Shown piece by piece: positions 47,142 to 58,908 of a stretch of 64,000 nt of DNA. The notes beneath the pieces were generated by a model. The model was not told the origin of the DNA. It saw only the letters and a program-made list of their open reading frames with translations, and made no database searches. The position numbers and the translations under genes are program-made. This stretch comes from Seison nebaliae. Lineage: Eukaryota; Rotifera; Pararotatoria; Seisonacea; Seisonidae. The stretch covers positions 1 through 64,000 of the forward strand of contig JALJEE010000137.1 in the NCBI GenBank assembly GCA_023231475.1. The letters are read 5' to 3'. The first letter of the stretch is position 1. Every line of letters starts with the position of its first letter.

Positions 47142-48020
47142 TTAATAAATCGTCGTCGTCATGGGAGACAGCATAATCAAACCATCACCTCGTAAAAATA
47201 TCATTGGGAATTGTCTTCGTTTCGTCTGAAAAGAAACAAGAAAAGAAAATTATTTTTGGAATTGTAAATTTAAAATCATTCTTTTCTCTCGAAGAATTCC
47301 CAAAATTTTTTTCACAGAAAATTTCCTTAACTTTAATTAAAAACTATTGAAACGTAGTATCTAAAAACTTATTCTTTCTATTTTTATTTAAACAAAAACT
47401 CTAGAAATCGAATCGAATGATAAAAAATTTTGGTAAAAATTAAATTGCAGATAAAAATTTTTGGGAAAATTTAATTAAAAGGTAAATATTCTTTGGAAAA
47501 TTAAAATGATGGTGAACATTTTTTGAAAATTAAATTGACGAACTTTGGAAAATGAAGTTGCGATAAAGATTTTCGAAAATTAAGATGCAGATAAAAATAT
47601 TTGGGGAATTTAATTTTCATAAATAATTAAATAGCAGATGAAAAGTTTTAAAAATTTAAATTATAAAAAATTAAAATAACTTTATATTCGATTTCGTTCG
47701 TCTCTTCATCTAAGCACTCTTCCATTATAGTTTCTTCCACTTCCGATAATATCATGTTCATGTGATGATCATATGCCTGAATTGATAAAAATGATGAAAA
47801 AAGTAGAAATTGAATAGCAGAAAGAACATGTAATCTTCCTTTGATTTCACGATCTTTATGCATTTTTAAATGGACACGTTGATCCAAACATAATCGAACT
47901 AGATCGATAGGTGAATCGACAGCGATTCCTGTCCCATCTCTAGTTTTAGTCGAACTACTAACTGGCGATTCCTAGAAAGAAATTAATCAAAAATAATTTA
48001 AAAAAGAAATAATACTGGCA
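47142..48020 (-). CDS. LSM3: U6 snRNA-associated Sm-like protein LSM3
   Basis: Four minus-strand coding exons: 48020-48015 (only Met-Pro), 47971-47828, 47776-47681 and 47225-47142. Sum 330 nt, 109 aa (human LSM3 is 102). The Sm fold is clear: [19 protein letters not shown] (like EPLDLIRLSLDERIYVKM), [19 protein letters not shown] in Sm1, and [15 protein letters not shown] in Sm2. It is a subunit of the LSm2-8 ring on U6 snRNA and the LSm1-7 ring in mRNA decay. The 6-nt first coding exon is the least certain part. Intron 3 (455 nt) is long for this genome and holds a degenerate repeat array. The C-terminus is convergent on the GPCR. Confidence 0.93.
47144..47149 (+). terminator. poly(A) signal for GPCR inside LSM3 codons
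   Basis: AATAAA 6 nt after the GPCR stop, overlapping the stop and last codons of LSM3 on the other strand. Confidence 0.5.
47428..47645 (-). repeat. degenerate ~30-bp repeat array in LSM3 intron
   Basis: About seven diverged copies of a unit resembling tttGGaAAAATTAAaTTGCAGATAAAaa in plus orientation, length 24-36 nt, follow each other. The clearest copies start near 47430, 47460, 47495, 47520, 47545, 47570 and 47600. The array fills about half of LSM3 intron 3. Confidence 0.6.
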
Positions 48021-48756
48021 TCGTCGATTAATTCAAAAGATTTCTTAGACTTGAAAATTGAAAAAAAAAGTTTTTATTTAAAATTGTACTTTAAAAAATT
48101 TCTGTTCAATCCATCAATTGTGAATTCATTTTCGATCCAATCTTGTTTCCTTGGCAATTTATTTACTACAATATTTTTTTCGGAAAATTGACAAATTGCT
48201 TATCACAACTTATCAGTATTTAAGAGAGAAATATCTGGTGAATATATTTGTTTTGTTCGATCGATAGAGAATGACAGATGAATTCATGAATGAATTGACT
48301 ACAGTCCATTGGGACGATTAATGATAGATTGTGGAGAATAAACATTAATTTTCAGACGGACTACTACATATTAAGAGGAGTAAGACAGTTTGTAGGAATT
48401 TCTCTCTAAGGAATTAGGTCAGTTAACATTCTGTTTTTCTCCCGTACATTTCTCATCAAATATCTGTTCCGTTCACTCACCTCTTTCATCATTCACTCAG
48501 TTTGACGTAACGAGTCTCCCCATTATACTGGTCATTTAGAGTTGTTATGTTTATTCTTCAATTTCCTATTAATTAATTCCCGTCTAATTTATATCTGATT
48601 AAGAGAATGTCTTTAAATGTCCTTCACACATTCGACCTAAAATAGAATTAGGAATTGTTTTTAATTTAAATTTATTCTCATGTCTTTGTCATTTAATTTG
48701 TTTTTTAAATTGTTTCATTAAATCATCAGAATATGACGTAATTGAACTATTGAAAA
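48021..48756. promoter_or_regulatory. divergent region between LSM3 and SH3 adaptor
   Basis: 736 nt between divergent start codons, AT-rich, no open frame. It probably carries both promoters; no specific box can be assigned. Confidence 0.4.
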
Positions 48757-50283
48757 ATGGAAGAATATAAACAAGTTCTCGCACTCTATCCATATGGGAA
48801 AGAGAATGAAGATGAATTAACATTAGTGAAAGGTGATATATTGGAAGTGACTGGCACTGTTAGCTTTTTTAAAAATGTTTCAGCTAATGAGAAGAATATG
48901 TGTAGCCAGAAACTGGTTGGTATGAAGGAAGGAAAATCAATATAACATTTTCGAAGAAATCGACCAATTATTATTTGTCTGATTTCGGAGTATTCCCATC
49001 GAATTATGTGACTCCTTTGGAGAAACAGAACAACGAATCTCAACCGAACGACGAGAATGACCATAATCGAAATAAACAAAAATTTAGAACTAGTTCACAT
49101 TAATTTTGATGAAATTTAAATTTGATGACAATTTTGAAATTTCAGATAGTGAAAGTGAAGATCATCTTTATAATTGGTGTAAAGTGAAGTGTAGTTTTAC
49201 CGCATCGAATCCGCATGAATTATCTGTGCAAACTGGCGATGAAGTTGCGTTAATTTCAAAAGATAAAGAGAACGGATGGTGGAAAGTACGACACAATAAA
49301 CAAGTGGGATATATTCCTCATCATTGTGTCGATTCCCATATCGACAATGTGGAATCAGTTAATTCAAATTCATTTCCTTCTTTCATTTCTCCAATTCTTT
49401 TTCCAGAATGAAAAATCATCAATCAAATCAATGGATGGAGATAAGACATCTAGAAAAAACAGGAGATCTGGTTCCAAATCCGCGAGAACGCGATCAGGAA
49501 CTGAAGGTTCTTTTTCACTTTCAAAATTTCAAATAATAAAATTTAAAAAAATTTCATTATAAAATTTAAAGAAATTAACGATATTTTCAAAACGGACAAA
49601 CATGGAATGAAGAAACCTGTTAAATTGGCTGCTTTAGAAGAAATTCATCCGATTAATGGTGCCAAACAAAATAGAATTCGGAATTCTAAGGATAATTTCG
49701 CAGATGATGATAACGAGAAACGATTAGATAAAATCGAGACATTGAAACGATCACCAACAACTGACGATCCGAAAAGAAGTTGTGAATATTTTTGAATGAT
49801 TTAAATTATTTAACATATTTAAAATTAAAAGCAAAATCCAATTTACCCAAACCAAAACGATCATCAGCTATGTTCCATTCGGAGGGATTTAATGCCAAGT
49901 CGATAGATTTGGAAACTGAATCGAACGCCGGCGAATCGGTAGATTATCGTTCGTCGAACAAACCGAGAACTTCATCGAAATTGCAAGAAATGTACAATGA
50001 AATTTCAACTTTATATGACCGGATGGGCGAGATGGAGGTGAGATTTCTTGAAAAGATCGACGCATTGACAACGGAGGTCGACGAAGAAAAGAAAGAACGT
50101 GCTTCACTTAACATCGAAGTGAATCGGTTAAGGCGATTAGTTCAGGAGTTGACGATGAAACCCTCAATTGGTCAACATTCATCTCGACGTTTCACCACCT
50201 CATCTCCTCATGTTCATTCACCATCCAGCGCTAGACGTAGTATTGGAAACACGGGAAATCATTCGCCCAATTCGTACAATTGA
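48757..50283 (+). CDS. SH3KBP1: CD2AP/CIN85-like SH3 adaptor
   Basis: Six exons: 48757-48858, 48906-49092, 49146-49357, 49407-49506, 49572-49778 and 49832-50283. Sum 1260 nt, 419 aa. SH3-1 spans about residues 1-70 (ALYPYGKENEDELTLVKGDIL, then GWYEGR and FGVFPSNYVTPLE); SH3-2 about 105-160 (VKCSFTASNPHELSVQTGDEV, GWWKVRHNKQVGYIP). A basic Ser-rich linker with a PKPKRSS motif follows, then a C-terminal coiled coil at about 335-385, where FLEKIDALTTEVDEEKKERA matches the CIN85/CD2AP coiled coil. Family members link Cbl, endocytosis and actin; the fly relative is Cindr. Vertebrate CIN85 and CD2AP have three SH3 domains; I see two, so one was lost or lies on an unplaced exon. All donors begin GTT. 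Confidence 0.85.
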
Positions 50284-53200
50284 ACAAAAAATCAATTGAA
50301 CAAAAATCTTTAATTTTCTTTAATTATTCTGCCAAATATATTTCCTTTTCTGCTTCTCTTAATTCTTTTCGATTTGGATTAATTAATTGAAAAGTTTCTT
50401 TTTTTTTTGAACAAATCAACTTCACTTTCCTCAAGAATGGGAGAATTGAAGTGTCAATTAAAATTTTAGTATAAACTATTCATCAGTCTGTTCAACAGGG
50501 AAATCGATTAGGCATTAAAAATAATTCTGCTTCATTAACTATCACTACATTCGATGAGATAATCCAAATTTTTCTGTTTATGATCATTAAACTGAATTAG
50601 CAGATCGATGCATAGATAATTGTGAGATAATCAACATGGAATTTAAGATTTGTGATAAACTCAGGAAAATTATCGATTATACAAAAAATCAATAACAATT
50701 CGAATAATCAGAAGAAAATATTGAGAAGTTTCTCATTTGTTCCCATTCGAAATTTCCACCAACACTCGACTAATCAGTTACACAATCGTTTAAGAAGAAA
50801 ATATGTAAATGATATTCTCGTCACATTGAAAAGGAGAATTTGCCTTATGCAATTCTATTGGGAGGCGGCACATTCATTTGCACGTGTCAATATCGGTTAT
50901 ATAATGCGAATAATGAGCTGGTATCAACTATCGACTAATTGACGAATTAACGTTAATCTTACCTTATGAGGTTGACGCGTTTTAGCATATATTCCGTCGA
51001 TGCTACCGAGAACATATAAATGGAAAAGAATTATCGTTATTTGAACAGTCATTTCTTTCACAATGACAATTAGTGTTAAGCAAAGGAGAAGTAATTTCTT
51101 ATTATGAGAACGCGTAGCAAATATGTGTGAATCGGTAGACAGGACATTTCTTATTGTTCGAATGTCATTGTTTCAGGTGAATTTCTTCATTCAATTTTAG
51201 CGAGCGAAATGAGCGTTTGATGAAGGGAATTGATAGAATAGATTAGAGTAAACTTGAATAGATTTTGTTACACCGACTGCTAACCGATGTTTTAACAGAT
51301 CACTTACAACCATCTACTGTGAGAGGCGATAATCATTTTAGTAGCAGAGTCTCTATAAAATATTGATCCGAACAATATTTTCAAGATCATAGTCAAAAGT
51401 TCAATTCTCTTTATTTACTGAATTCATTTCATTCTTACTAAATAAGATGGATAGCTAATGAATCTTCAAAGGATAATCCGTAAATGAATGTCTTCCTTAT
51501 TTATTCAATCATTCCTCAATTTTTCCTCGAAAATAATTTGTGTTCAAAAAAGAATTTTTTTTAAGATTAAAAAGTTTCATTTATCCCTTAGTAAATCGTT
51601 TCTAGTTGCTTATTATTTCTTCGAGTTCATAGGAACGAATGAATCGCGCATCGTAATTATAACATTTAAAGATTAACCGTGCACTCAAACGCTCATTGAA
51701 CTCCGAAGATTAGTTCAATAGAAATGCTCCTAATTCTCTCTACTTAATCATAATGAGAGAAAGATGATGACTATTCTCTAATTCCGGAAATTCAGTTCGA
51801 CTTAAGAGATGGAAGAGAACTCTTCCGATTTGTTCTACTTCCAATTTTACTTTCAGCGTATACATGACAAGTCCTGATGGGGTTTATGTGTGAAATTCCC
51901 TTTATCATTTGGAGTAGATAAATGCCGAAATTCGATCGGTCATCCAAAAGTTGTTTTGTTGATTTTTAGTCATGCTGAGCAATTTTCAATTATCCTTTCT
52001 CTTCTCTTCGATTGGGAGAGTAGTATTCTCTGATGATTTGAAAGTTGGAGGAAATTATAGAGTCACTTATTTAGAAATTTGATGCAGACGTCTTCCGATG
52101 CAATTACATATGTAAACACGAGTAGGTGAGTCATGCCGATAGCTAAATTGATATCTGTTAATGGTTTCAAATTTTATCGTATCAACTCTAATTTTGAGAT
52201 GGGACGAATTGGACGAATGAGATAAAAATGATTATATCGATTTCCTAAAGAATTTCCAATTTCACAATGCTCAAGTATCTTCCTCTCCTATTTACTTTTC
52301 GATTAGAATATTCATGATCATTTAGATATCATGAAATTCACTACCGGAAACCGTTTCTACTTTTGACGCGTCCACAAATTTGAGCACCATTTTTTTTTGC
52401 GGATTAATAATCCGGTGGGAGAGAATCAAATGGAATTATTATTTCCGTTCCAGTTCATTGAAATGAAAAAGTTCATCCGCCTCGATGTATTTTGGAAGTT
52501 AAGTCCTAATGAATTTCCTTTTTTATTTTAGCGCGACTTTTCTTTTCACAACGCAATGAGACTGCTCTTATTGAGAATGGAAGAATAAATTAACACTGAA
52601 TTTCTCTTCGCCGATGATTGCAATCAATGTGTTATTCCTACCTGACACCTAGCATAATCGACATGTTTCTCATTAACTGCTCATCATCGACGTATTTTCT
52701 TTAGTTGATTTAATCCAACTCTAGTCCCTTTATAAACAGATAGGCAATTGATCTATCGTTCGAACTTCCTGTAATATTCTCGCCTTTCCACTTTAGCGCT
52801 GCATGTCTCATCCAAACATTTCTCAACCCTTTTCTCAACTTGTTATTTTGAAATATTTTCTCAATCACCACAGGATTTCTCACAACTCTCTTATTAAACT
52901 CATTATAATGGAACAATTATTCGAAGCGCTTTATCAACTCTTTGACTATTTAGATTCGACGATGGCGACGATGATGATGATAATGATGACGATGTTCATC
53001 GATCTATTCTCGACTTGATCATTTCGAGTGGAGTGTCGTCAACGTTGGAGGTGTAAACATTCCCTTATTCCATTCAACGGTTTTCGATGATGTCGAAAAA
53101 AAATCGTCATGCACCAACGAAACATTCACGATAAATTTCTTAATTTAAAAGTCTTATCATTCAACTTTTATTAAAGTTGCCTATTTCACTGATGGATGAA

Positions 53201-53951
53201 ATGATGTTTGACCCGTTTTCTTCCAATTTCTCATTCCGCTATTATTAACAACAACGTTGCTAATAGTTACGTGCTACAACATCTATTATTTCTCATTCGA
53301 AAAAAAATGAGAAAATTTTCAGTTTCTTAGATGAAATTTCTTCGTCTCCTTTCTCATCATCAACTGAATCCATCATCTGATAATTTTTCTTCAATTAATC
53401 TTTCTTTCTTTCTTTTCTTCAACAGATTTTTAAATATAATTTGAAAATTTTTTAGTCAAATCTCTAACGATTTGAATTGAATTGAAAAAAACTTGAAATT
53501 AAATTTTGAAGAAAACATTTGATCAAACATCTCCTTTACTTTCGGTTAGTTATTGGATCATTTTATTTTTATTAATCAATCAGGTCCGCCCCGCCAATGG
53601 AATGCATGGGCGATATGCGATTAATCGATAATTTTGATTTTGATTATCAAAAGAATTTTCTTCGGAACTTTCTCTTTTGGGAAATATCAAAAGTAATGCA
53701 CGCTTATCGCATGCTTAATTGGTTGCATGGATCCATCAAAAATACTTAATCTAAATCTTCCTCCTCTCCGTCTTTGGTGTTGATTGTTTATCTTTCACAA
53801 ATGGCTGCATGGCTCATTCTGGTATAAATAGACATATTTAAATTTATTGGTTTCATCCTGATCAATATCTTCTACAATCCTCCTACTTAGTAATTTCTTT
53901 TAAATTTAATATTGGAAAATATTCCAAAATTTCTCATCATTCATTTCTAAT
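50284..53951. other. large gene-free region upstream of bZIP gene
   Basis: About 3.7 kb. Frames such as 50652-50942 and 51488-51676 have no domain and no splice partners. The length, next to a developmental-type transcription factor, suggests enhancers; no specific sites can be claimed beyond the TATA box at 53823. Confidence 0.45.
53823..53830 (+). promoter_or_regulatory. TATA box of bZIP gene
   Basis: TATAAATA followed by G, a textbook TATA box, 122 nt before the start codon. Confidence 0.6.
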
Positions 53952-55352
53952 ATGTCATTCCCCTATCACAGAATGCTACCAGCCAACTGGAACAATCACG
54001 AAAAAGTAGTTTGTGGAACGAACAACTCGATGAATTCGAACGACACCAACTCGTATTATAACAAAGAGAATATCAATATGCTTCTACCGACTTCACTTGG
54101 TGATAATTCGACTGATAACGCCAACGCGTTGGACAACAACAACAACAATAATAATACGACGAATCCGAATGTTATGGCGTTTATGGGTCTCATTAATCAA
54201 ATCGGAATGGAAACTGATAAAACGAAAGAGAAGTCGCTGATAAATAATAATCTTAATTCCAATCTATCAGAATCAGCCATGAATCCTGGCGGAATGATTC
54301 CATCGATGGCAGCGAATCAAAATGTCACAACGACTACAACGAATAATGGCGATGAAATGAGTAATGCGAATGACTTGAATAATTATGCATTGAACGTTTA
54401 TTTCAATTCTTATGCTAACTTTTTTGCAGCTAATCCGAATATGATTCCTGGAGGAATTGACATGATCAAAGACACTCTTCCACAACCAGCAAACACTGAT
54501 AATAACAACAATTTGAATAATACAGAAAATAATCAATCAGCAATGTATTTCCCTCAACAATCCGTCTCTCAACCAATACCAACTGAAGACTTTTATAATA
54601 ATAATAATAACAACAATAATAACATTTGTCCGTCGATGATAAATACGAATCAAGGCAAATCAATTCAAAATAATGAGAATGGAAATAATAAAGATAATAA
54701 GTTGGAACATTCAATGAATAGTTCATCGACATCATCAGGATTCGCTTCATCGTTCTCTTCCAATGATACGTCGACACCACATCGAAAAGAAGCGGATGAA
54801 ATTCAACCACAAAAACGACTGAAAGTCGAAGCGAACAATGCACAATCAATTACCAGTTCAGCATCTCCTGCTTCATCAGTTTCCTCTTTTGTCACAACTG
54901 CCGTCCCAGCAATTCCTCAATCGACTGATAAAAATGAAACGGCAGCAGAAATTCCGAATGACAACGAAACTATCAACGGAGTTGCTGCATTGGCAGCGGC
55001 AGCATTCTCATCAACATCGACAGCAGCTCTTTTGAGAGGAAAGAATTTTATCGCTCACAATTCAGCCCATCATCCTTCAGGTCAAAAGAAACGACCACGT
55101 CCAGTTCCAGAAGAGAATAAAGATATGACTTATTTCGAAAAACGGAAACGAAATAACGAATCAGCTAAACGATCTCGAGATCAACGACGTGTCAAAGAGG
55201 AACAAATCGCTTTACGTGCCGTTTATTTGGAACAAGAGAATTTCCAATTAAAAGCGGAACTCCATAAATTGAGGACATACATACTCCAACAACAACAACA
55301 ACAAGCACTCAACTCCTGTGAAACTGTTCAATTTACACCACTCCAATTTTGA
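53952..55352 (+). CDS. bZIP transcription factor, PAR/giant/CES-2 group
   Basis: An intronless 466-aa frame. Residues about 1-375 are low-complexity, rich in Asn, Ser and Thr with several Asn runs (at about 54136, 54597 and elsewhere) and a short Ala run near 355. The bZIP lies at about 390-450. It is introduced by [18 protein letters not shown], then the basic region [20 protein letters not shown] and a zipper with [15 protein letters not shown]. The NNExAKRSRD signature and [14 protein letters not shown] pattern are those of PAR bZIP, NFIL3, CES-2 and Drosophila giant. It binds TTAC-GTAA-type sites as a nuclear dimer. The lack of a clear PAR (proline/acidic-rich) domain points to the giant/CES-2 side. 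It has its own TATA box; AATAAA follows at 55538. Confidence 0.9.
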   Translation: MSFPYHRMLPANWNNHEKVVCGTNNSMNSNDTNSYYNKENINMLLPTSLGDNSTDNANALDNNNNNNNTTNPNVMAFMGLINQIGMETDKTKEKSLINNNLNSNLSESAMNPGGMIPSMAANQNVTTTTTNNGDEMSNANDLNNYALNVYFNSYANFFAANPNMIPGGIDMIKDTLPQPANTDNNNNLNNTENNQSAMYFPQQSVSQPIPTEDFYNNNNNNNNNICPSMINTNQGKSIQNNENGNNKDNKLEHSMNSSSTSSGFASSFSSNDTSTPHRKEADEIQPQKRLKVEANNAQSITSSASPASSVSSFVTTAVPAIPQSTDKNETAAEIPNDNETINGVAALAAAAFSSTSTAALLRGKNFIAHNSAHHPSGQKKRPRPVPEENKDMTYFEKRKRNNESAKRSRDQRRVKEEQIALRAVYLEQENFQLKAELHKLRTYILQQQQQQALNSCETVQFTPLQF

Positions 55353-55684
55353 GAGATCATTCCCATTTCAATTTCATCGATTTCAATTTATTTATTCATC
55401 TTTCCACTTACTCATTCCCATTCAATCTCATTCCATTACGAGTCAATCAAAATTGTCTTGAATCAAATCTGAGGGATTTAGTTTATAAAAGAACAATCAA
55501 ATTTTATTTGTATCTATTCACCATTATATGATTTATTAATAAATTTCCATTATATTCTTTCTTTCCTTCTTTCTTTGGCTTATAACGAAAAAAAAATTAA
55601 AGGATTTTCTAATAAAAGAAAGAAAATTTTTGTTTTGAAATTTTAGTTCTTTAAAAAAAAGAAGAAAAATAATATCAACACGAG
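55353..55684. other. intergenic region, bZIP to NIFK
   Basis: 332 nt of 3' UTR and promoter. It includes the AATAAA at 55538-55543 for the bZIP gene; no other feature seen. Confidence 0.5.
55538..55543 (+). terminator. poly(A) signal for bZIP gene
   Basis: AATAAA 186 nt after the stop codon. Confidence 0.5.
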
Positions 55685-56552
55685 ATGAAATTGAAGAAAG
55701 ATCGTAAACCGAAAACTGTTAAATATCTTTTGCCTTTCTAATTATCCTTTATAATCATCGAAAGGAAATTAAGAAGGGATTGGAGAACATTCCTGATAAC
55801 GAATTTTATGAAAAACGAGGTGTTCTCTACATAGGCCATTTACCGCCTACATTTACCGAAAAAGCGATTTATGAATACTTCTCTCAATTCGGTACGATCA
55901 CTCGATTGAGAGTATCTCGATCAAAAATATCAGGTAGAAGTAAAGGATATGCATTTCTCGAATATGAACATCGTGAAGTCGCTCAAGAAGTATCGAAAGC
56001 GATGAATGATTATCTGTTGAAAAATCGATTTTTAAAATGTTCCACTTCAACTCACATAATTTCTCTAATTCATCATTCGTTTTAGGTCATCTAATTTCTA
56101 TTGATAAATGTCATGTGAAAATGTTTAAGGGATGGAATCGGAAATTCCAGACATCCAAATCCAGTATCCGTCACAAATTGCAAGTAAATCAGAAATCTGA
56201 TGAAGATGAAGAAGTTTCATTTTTAATTAAATTTAATTTTTTTAAATTTTTTTTTAAATTTCATTAGAAGCTAAAAAAGAATTTTCAGAAAAAGTTAAAT
56301 ATTATAGTACGTAAATGGCCAGAAATTGACTTCGATAAAATTGTTCATTTCAACAAACCAATCATGGAGGAGGCACAAACAGAAGAAGTTACTGTAGAAC
56401 CTGAAACACCAAAAACATCAGAAAAAGAAAGTCCAAAAACGTCAGGAAGAACATCAAGAAAACGGCAAATAAGTCAAGTGACCAGACGATCAGAAAGATT
56501 AAAGAGGAAGAATTCGATTGACGAATATTCTCCGAAGAAAATAAAAAATTAA
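55685..56552 (+). CDS. NIFK: NIFK-like nucleolar RRM protein
   Basis: Four exons: 55685-55717, 55774-56038, 56086-56213 and 56268-56552. Sum 711 nt, 236 aa. After a basic start, one RRM occupies about residues 25-105: RNP2 GVLYIGHLP, then YFSQFGTITRLRVSRSK, RNP1 RSKGYAFLEYEH, and MNDYLLKNRFLKC. The RRM is followed by VKMFKGWNRKF, matching the NIFK segment after its RRM. The C-terminus is basic with TP/SP sites, where vertebrate NIFK binds the Ki-67 FHA domain. The yeast relative Nop15 acts in 60S ribosome assembly, and a nucleolar role is expected. All donors begin GTT. AATAAA follows at 56639. Confidence 0.9.
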
Positions 56553-56638
56553 AATGTTCCAACGCTCAACTATCGAATTGTTTGTTTCCTGTATTTTTCC
56601 GTTTTTATGGTTTTTGAAAATATGTTGACTATTTTCAT

Positions 56639-56644
56639 AATAAA
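56639..56644 (+). terminator. NIFK: poly(A) signal for NIFK
   Basis: AATAAA 86 nt after the stop codon. Confidence 0.5.
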
Positions 56645-56815
56645 TTCTTTTTTTGAGCTTAATATTTGAATATAGTGGTGAGATGTTTAATGAATTTTTG
56701 TTGTTGCAATTTATGTTCTTGTTTTCGATATTAAATCAAATTATATAATGATAATCGAGTCGGAATTATTGATAAATAATCAGTGATAACGATAATCAAA
56801 TTACCATTTCTTCCA

Positions 56816-57979
56816 ATGGGACTCGTTGACAGTCGTTTGATGCATGAAGCGACGAAAGGTATAAAAGTGTATAATGTGGATGCTCGAGGTCACAAGGGAC
56901 GACAAGGTCTATTATCAATATCTGATGGTTTTGTGAATTTTCGAGCGGAACCGTTGACCTTTCGGAAACGTGAGAAGAAGATTGATGGTGAGAAATCGGT
57001 TGTGGTGTTGAAGAAGGATGGTTTCAAAATCAGTTGGAATCTGCACAACATCCGGAAATATGGATCGATGGAGAATTATTTCGCCATTTATACAGGACGG
57101 AAAAGTTGTACTGGAGTTGGAATATTTATTTTCCTTTGTTGTTCCCGAATTGATTTGATGAAAAAACAAAAATCGATGATGTTGGACAAAAGTTTTGTGC
57201 AGGAGATCGATCGCATTTCAACCATCGACCAACAACAACAGCTTGAAAAGTGCTCACTCAATTCACCGTTTTCTCATGACGATATTGTGGAGGACGAGGA
57301 GAATAAAGAGAAATATATTAACCAATTATTCAATATTTTGAATCCGTCACAATTCTCTAATATCTACAATTATTCACAACCGGATTATGGAATTATTTGT
57401 AGTAGTCAACATACTCGAACTACAACCATCGATACTGAAGGTGATGGTATTGATCTGGTGAATAATATTTATAATAGTAACACGGAAAACGATACAAGAT
57501 CATCATTTTCTTCATCATCATCTATGTCGTCATCCTCCACATTCTCCACTTCCACTTTCATTCCCATCGTCTTAAGTCAACGATATGAATCTTTTTCCTC
57601 TAACGCTTCTCCGATGAGATCGTCGTCAGTGGAACAAAACGATGATTATTTAAATAATGATGTTCATGTAAATAAGGAATTTATGAAATTCGTGAAACAA
57701 TGTAACGAACCGATAGATGATGTAATCGCTTATGCCAAACCGATGAAAGTAAAAGAGGCACCGATTATTCTATCGACATATGGTCGGTCGAAAAAGGATA
57801 TTATTTATACAAAAATCGATAAAGCTGATCTCATGTCACCAGAAGAGAATAATGAAAATTTAAATGTGAAAGAAAAAGAATCGGAAGAAGATGATATAGT
57901 GGAACGAAATAGAGAGATTTTTACGTCTATCGACACTTCTCGTACAGCAGTTATTGCTGACAAAAATCCTGATGATTAA
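56816..57979 (+). CDS. FRS2: FRS2-like receptor adaptor with IRS-type PTB domain
   Basis: An intronless 387-aa frame from the ATG at 56816. I chose this start because it places Gly at position 2 (MGLVDS), the myristoylation site used by FRS2 to reach the plasma membrane. The PTB domain is at about 15-120: IKVYNVDARGHKGRQGLLSI, ISWNLHNIRKYG, and YTGRKSCTGVGIFIF, which parallels FESGRRCQTGQGIFAF of FRS2. The middle is Ser-rich and disordered with Tyr sites (IINQLF region, NYSQPDYG), and the tail IIYTKIDKADL...DTSRTAVIADKNP resembles the FRS2 C-terminus. FRS2 couples FGF and neurotrophin receptors to Grb2 and Shp2. A DOK-type protein is the alternative, but Gly2 and the tail favour FRS2. AATAAA follows at 58127. 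Confidence 0.85.
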   Translation: MGLVDSRLMHEATKGIKVYNVDARGHKGRQGLLSISDGFVNFRAEPLTFRKREKKIDGEKSVVVLKKDGFKISWNLHNIRKYGSMENYFAIYTGRKSCTGVGIFIFLCCSRIDLMKKQKSMMLDKSFVQEIDRISTIDQQQQLEKCSLNSPFSHDDIVEDEENKEKYINQLFNILNPSQFSNIYNYSQPDYGIICSSQHTRTTTIDTEGDGIDLVNNIYNSNTENDTRSSFSSSSSMSSSSTFSTSTFIPIVLSQRYESFSSNASPMRSSSVEQNDDYLNNDVHVNKEFMKFVKQCNEPIDDVIAYAKPMKVKEAPIILSTYGRSKKDIIYTKIDKADLMSPEENNENLNVKEKESEEDDIVERNREIFTSIDTSRTAVIADKNPDD

Positions 57980-58908
57980 TCGTCACCTTAAAAAATTGTT
58001 AAATTATCTTTTTCCAATTCCCCGTCAATTCTTCGATTACATCCATTCTATTTATTTGTGTCCTATTTAACTGAAAGAAAATTTATCCATATTTTTCTTC
58101 CATCATCATTCTTTTTTATTGTAGGAAATAAAATTCATCCAAAATTTCCACTCTATAATTTTACTTCATTATCAATAACGATGGAATTGATGATGATTCT
58201 GGAAAATTGGTGTTTTATAAAAGAATCTTTAAAATAAAATAAATAAAAAATTTAAAAATAATTAAAAATTAATAAACTACATGAGAAAAAGATTATTTTA
58301 AAATAATAATGATAATCTATCATACTTGAAAGGAAAAGATAATTATTTGGAGGATAAATTCAATTTGACTTAATTTCGAGTTGAATCAATTAAATTATAT
58401 GTTACTCTTATCATCGATAAGTATAAGGAATTTGGATAGAATCTAAAGAATAATAAATAAGTTACAATATGCACTTCTGTTTAAGTATGGGGAGGGGGAG
58501 GATAGTGAACAAGTATACAAAATAAAGATGGACATGTTGATTAGAGGACATGTATAAAAATTAGAGAAACCTAATAATTATGTATAATTATGAGAGAAAA
58601 AATATTAAGATTGAGAAGTCTAAATATTTAGTCAAATTGACATATGGTAAGAAAAGATGAATACATTTTATACTTCCTCTCTTCCATCTGGTCAGAAAAG
58701 GATTTTTCTTGTGTAATGTGATTGGAAGATGATCGAATGGAAATGATGAATATCTCCATTAATATTTCCTCCTTCTCTTCCTCCTTCTCATTCTCACACA
58801 ATTCTCAAGAATTATATGTTGTATTTGTTAAATTTTAAGTTTAGAAAATAAATTTTTTCTTCCTCCCAAAAAAATATGAAATAGTCAATCCAAATTTATT
58901 GTTGAAAG
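57980..58908. other. intergenic region, FRS2 to HTT
   Basis: 929 nt. AATAAA at 58127 for the FRS2-like gene; a G-rich ggggagggggagg run near 58490. The last few hundred bases should hold the HTT promoter. Confidence 0.5.
58127..58132 (+). terminator. FRS2: poly(A) signal for FRS2-like gene
   Basis: AATAAA 147 nt after the stop codon. Confidence 0.5.

Noticed and set aside
50652-50942. Plus-strand frame of 96 codons
   Set aside because: No recognisable domain; long runs of Asn and basic residues expected by chance in AT-rich DNA.
54273-54849. Minus-strand open frames opposite the bZIP gene
   Set aside because: Produced by the Asn/Ser-rich low-complexity coding sequence on the plus strand; no domain.
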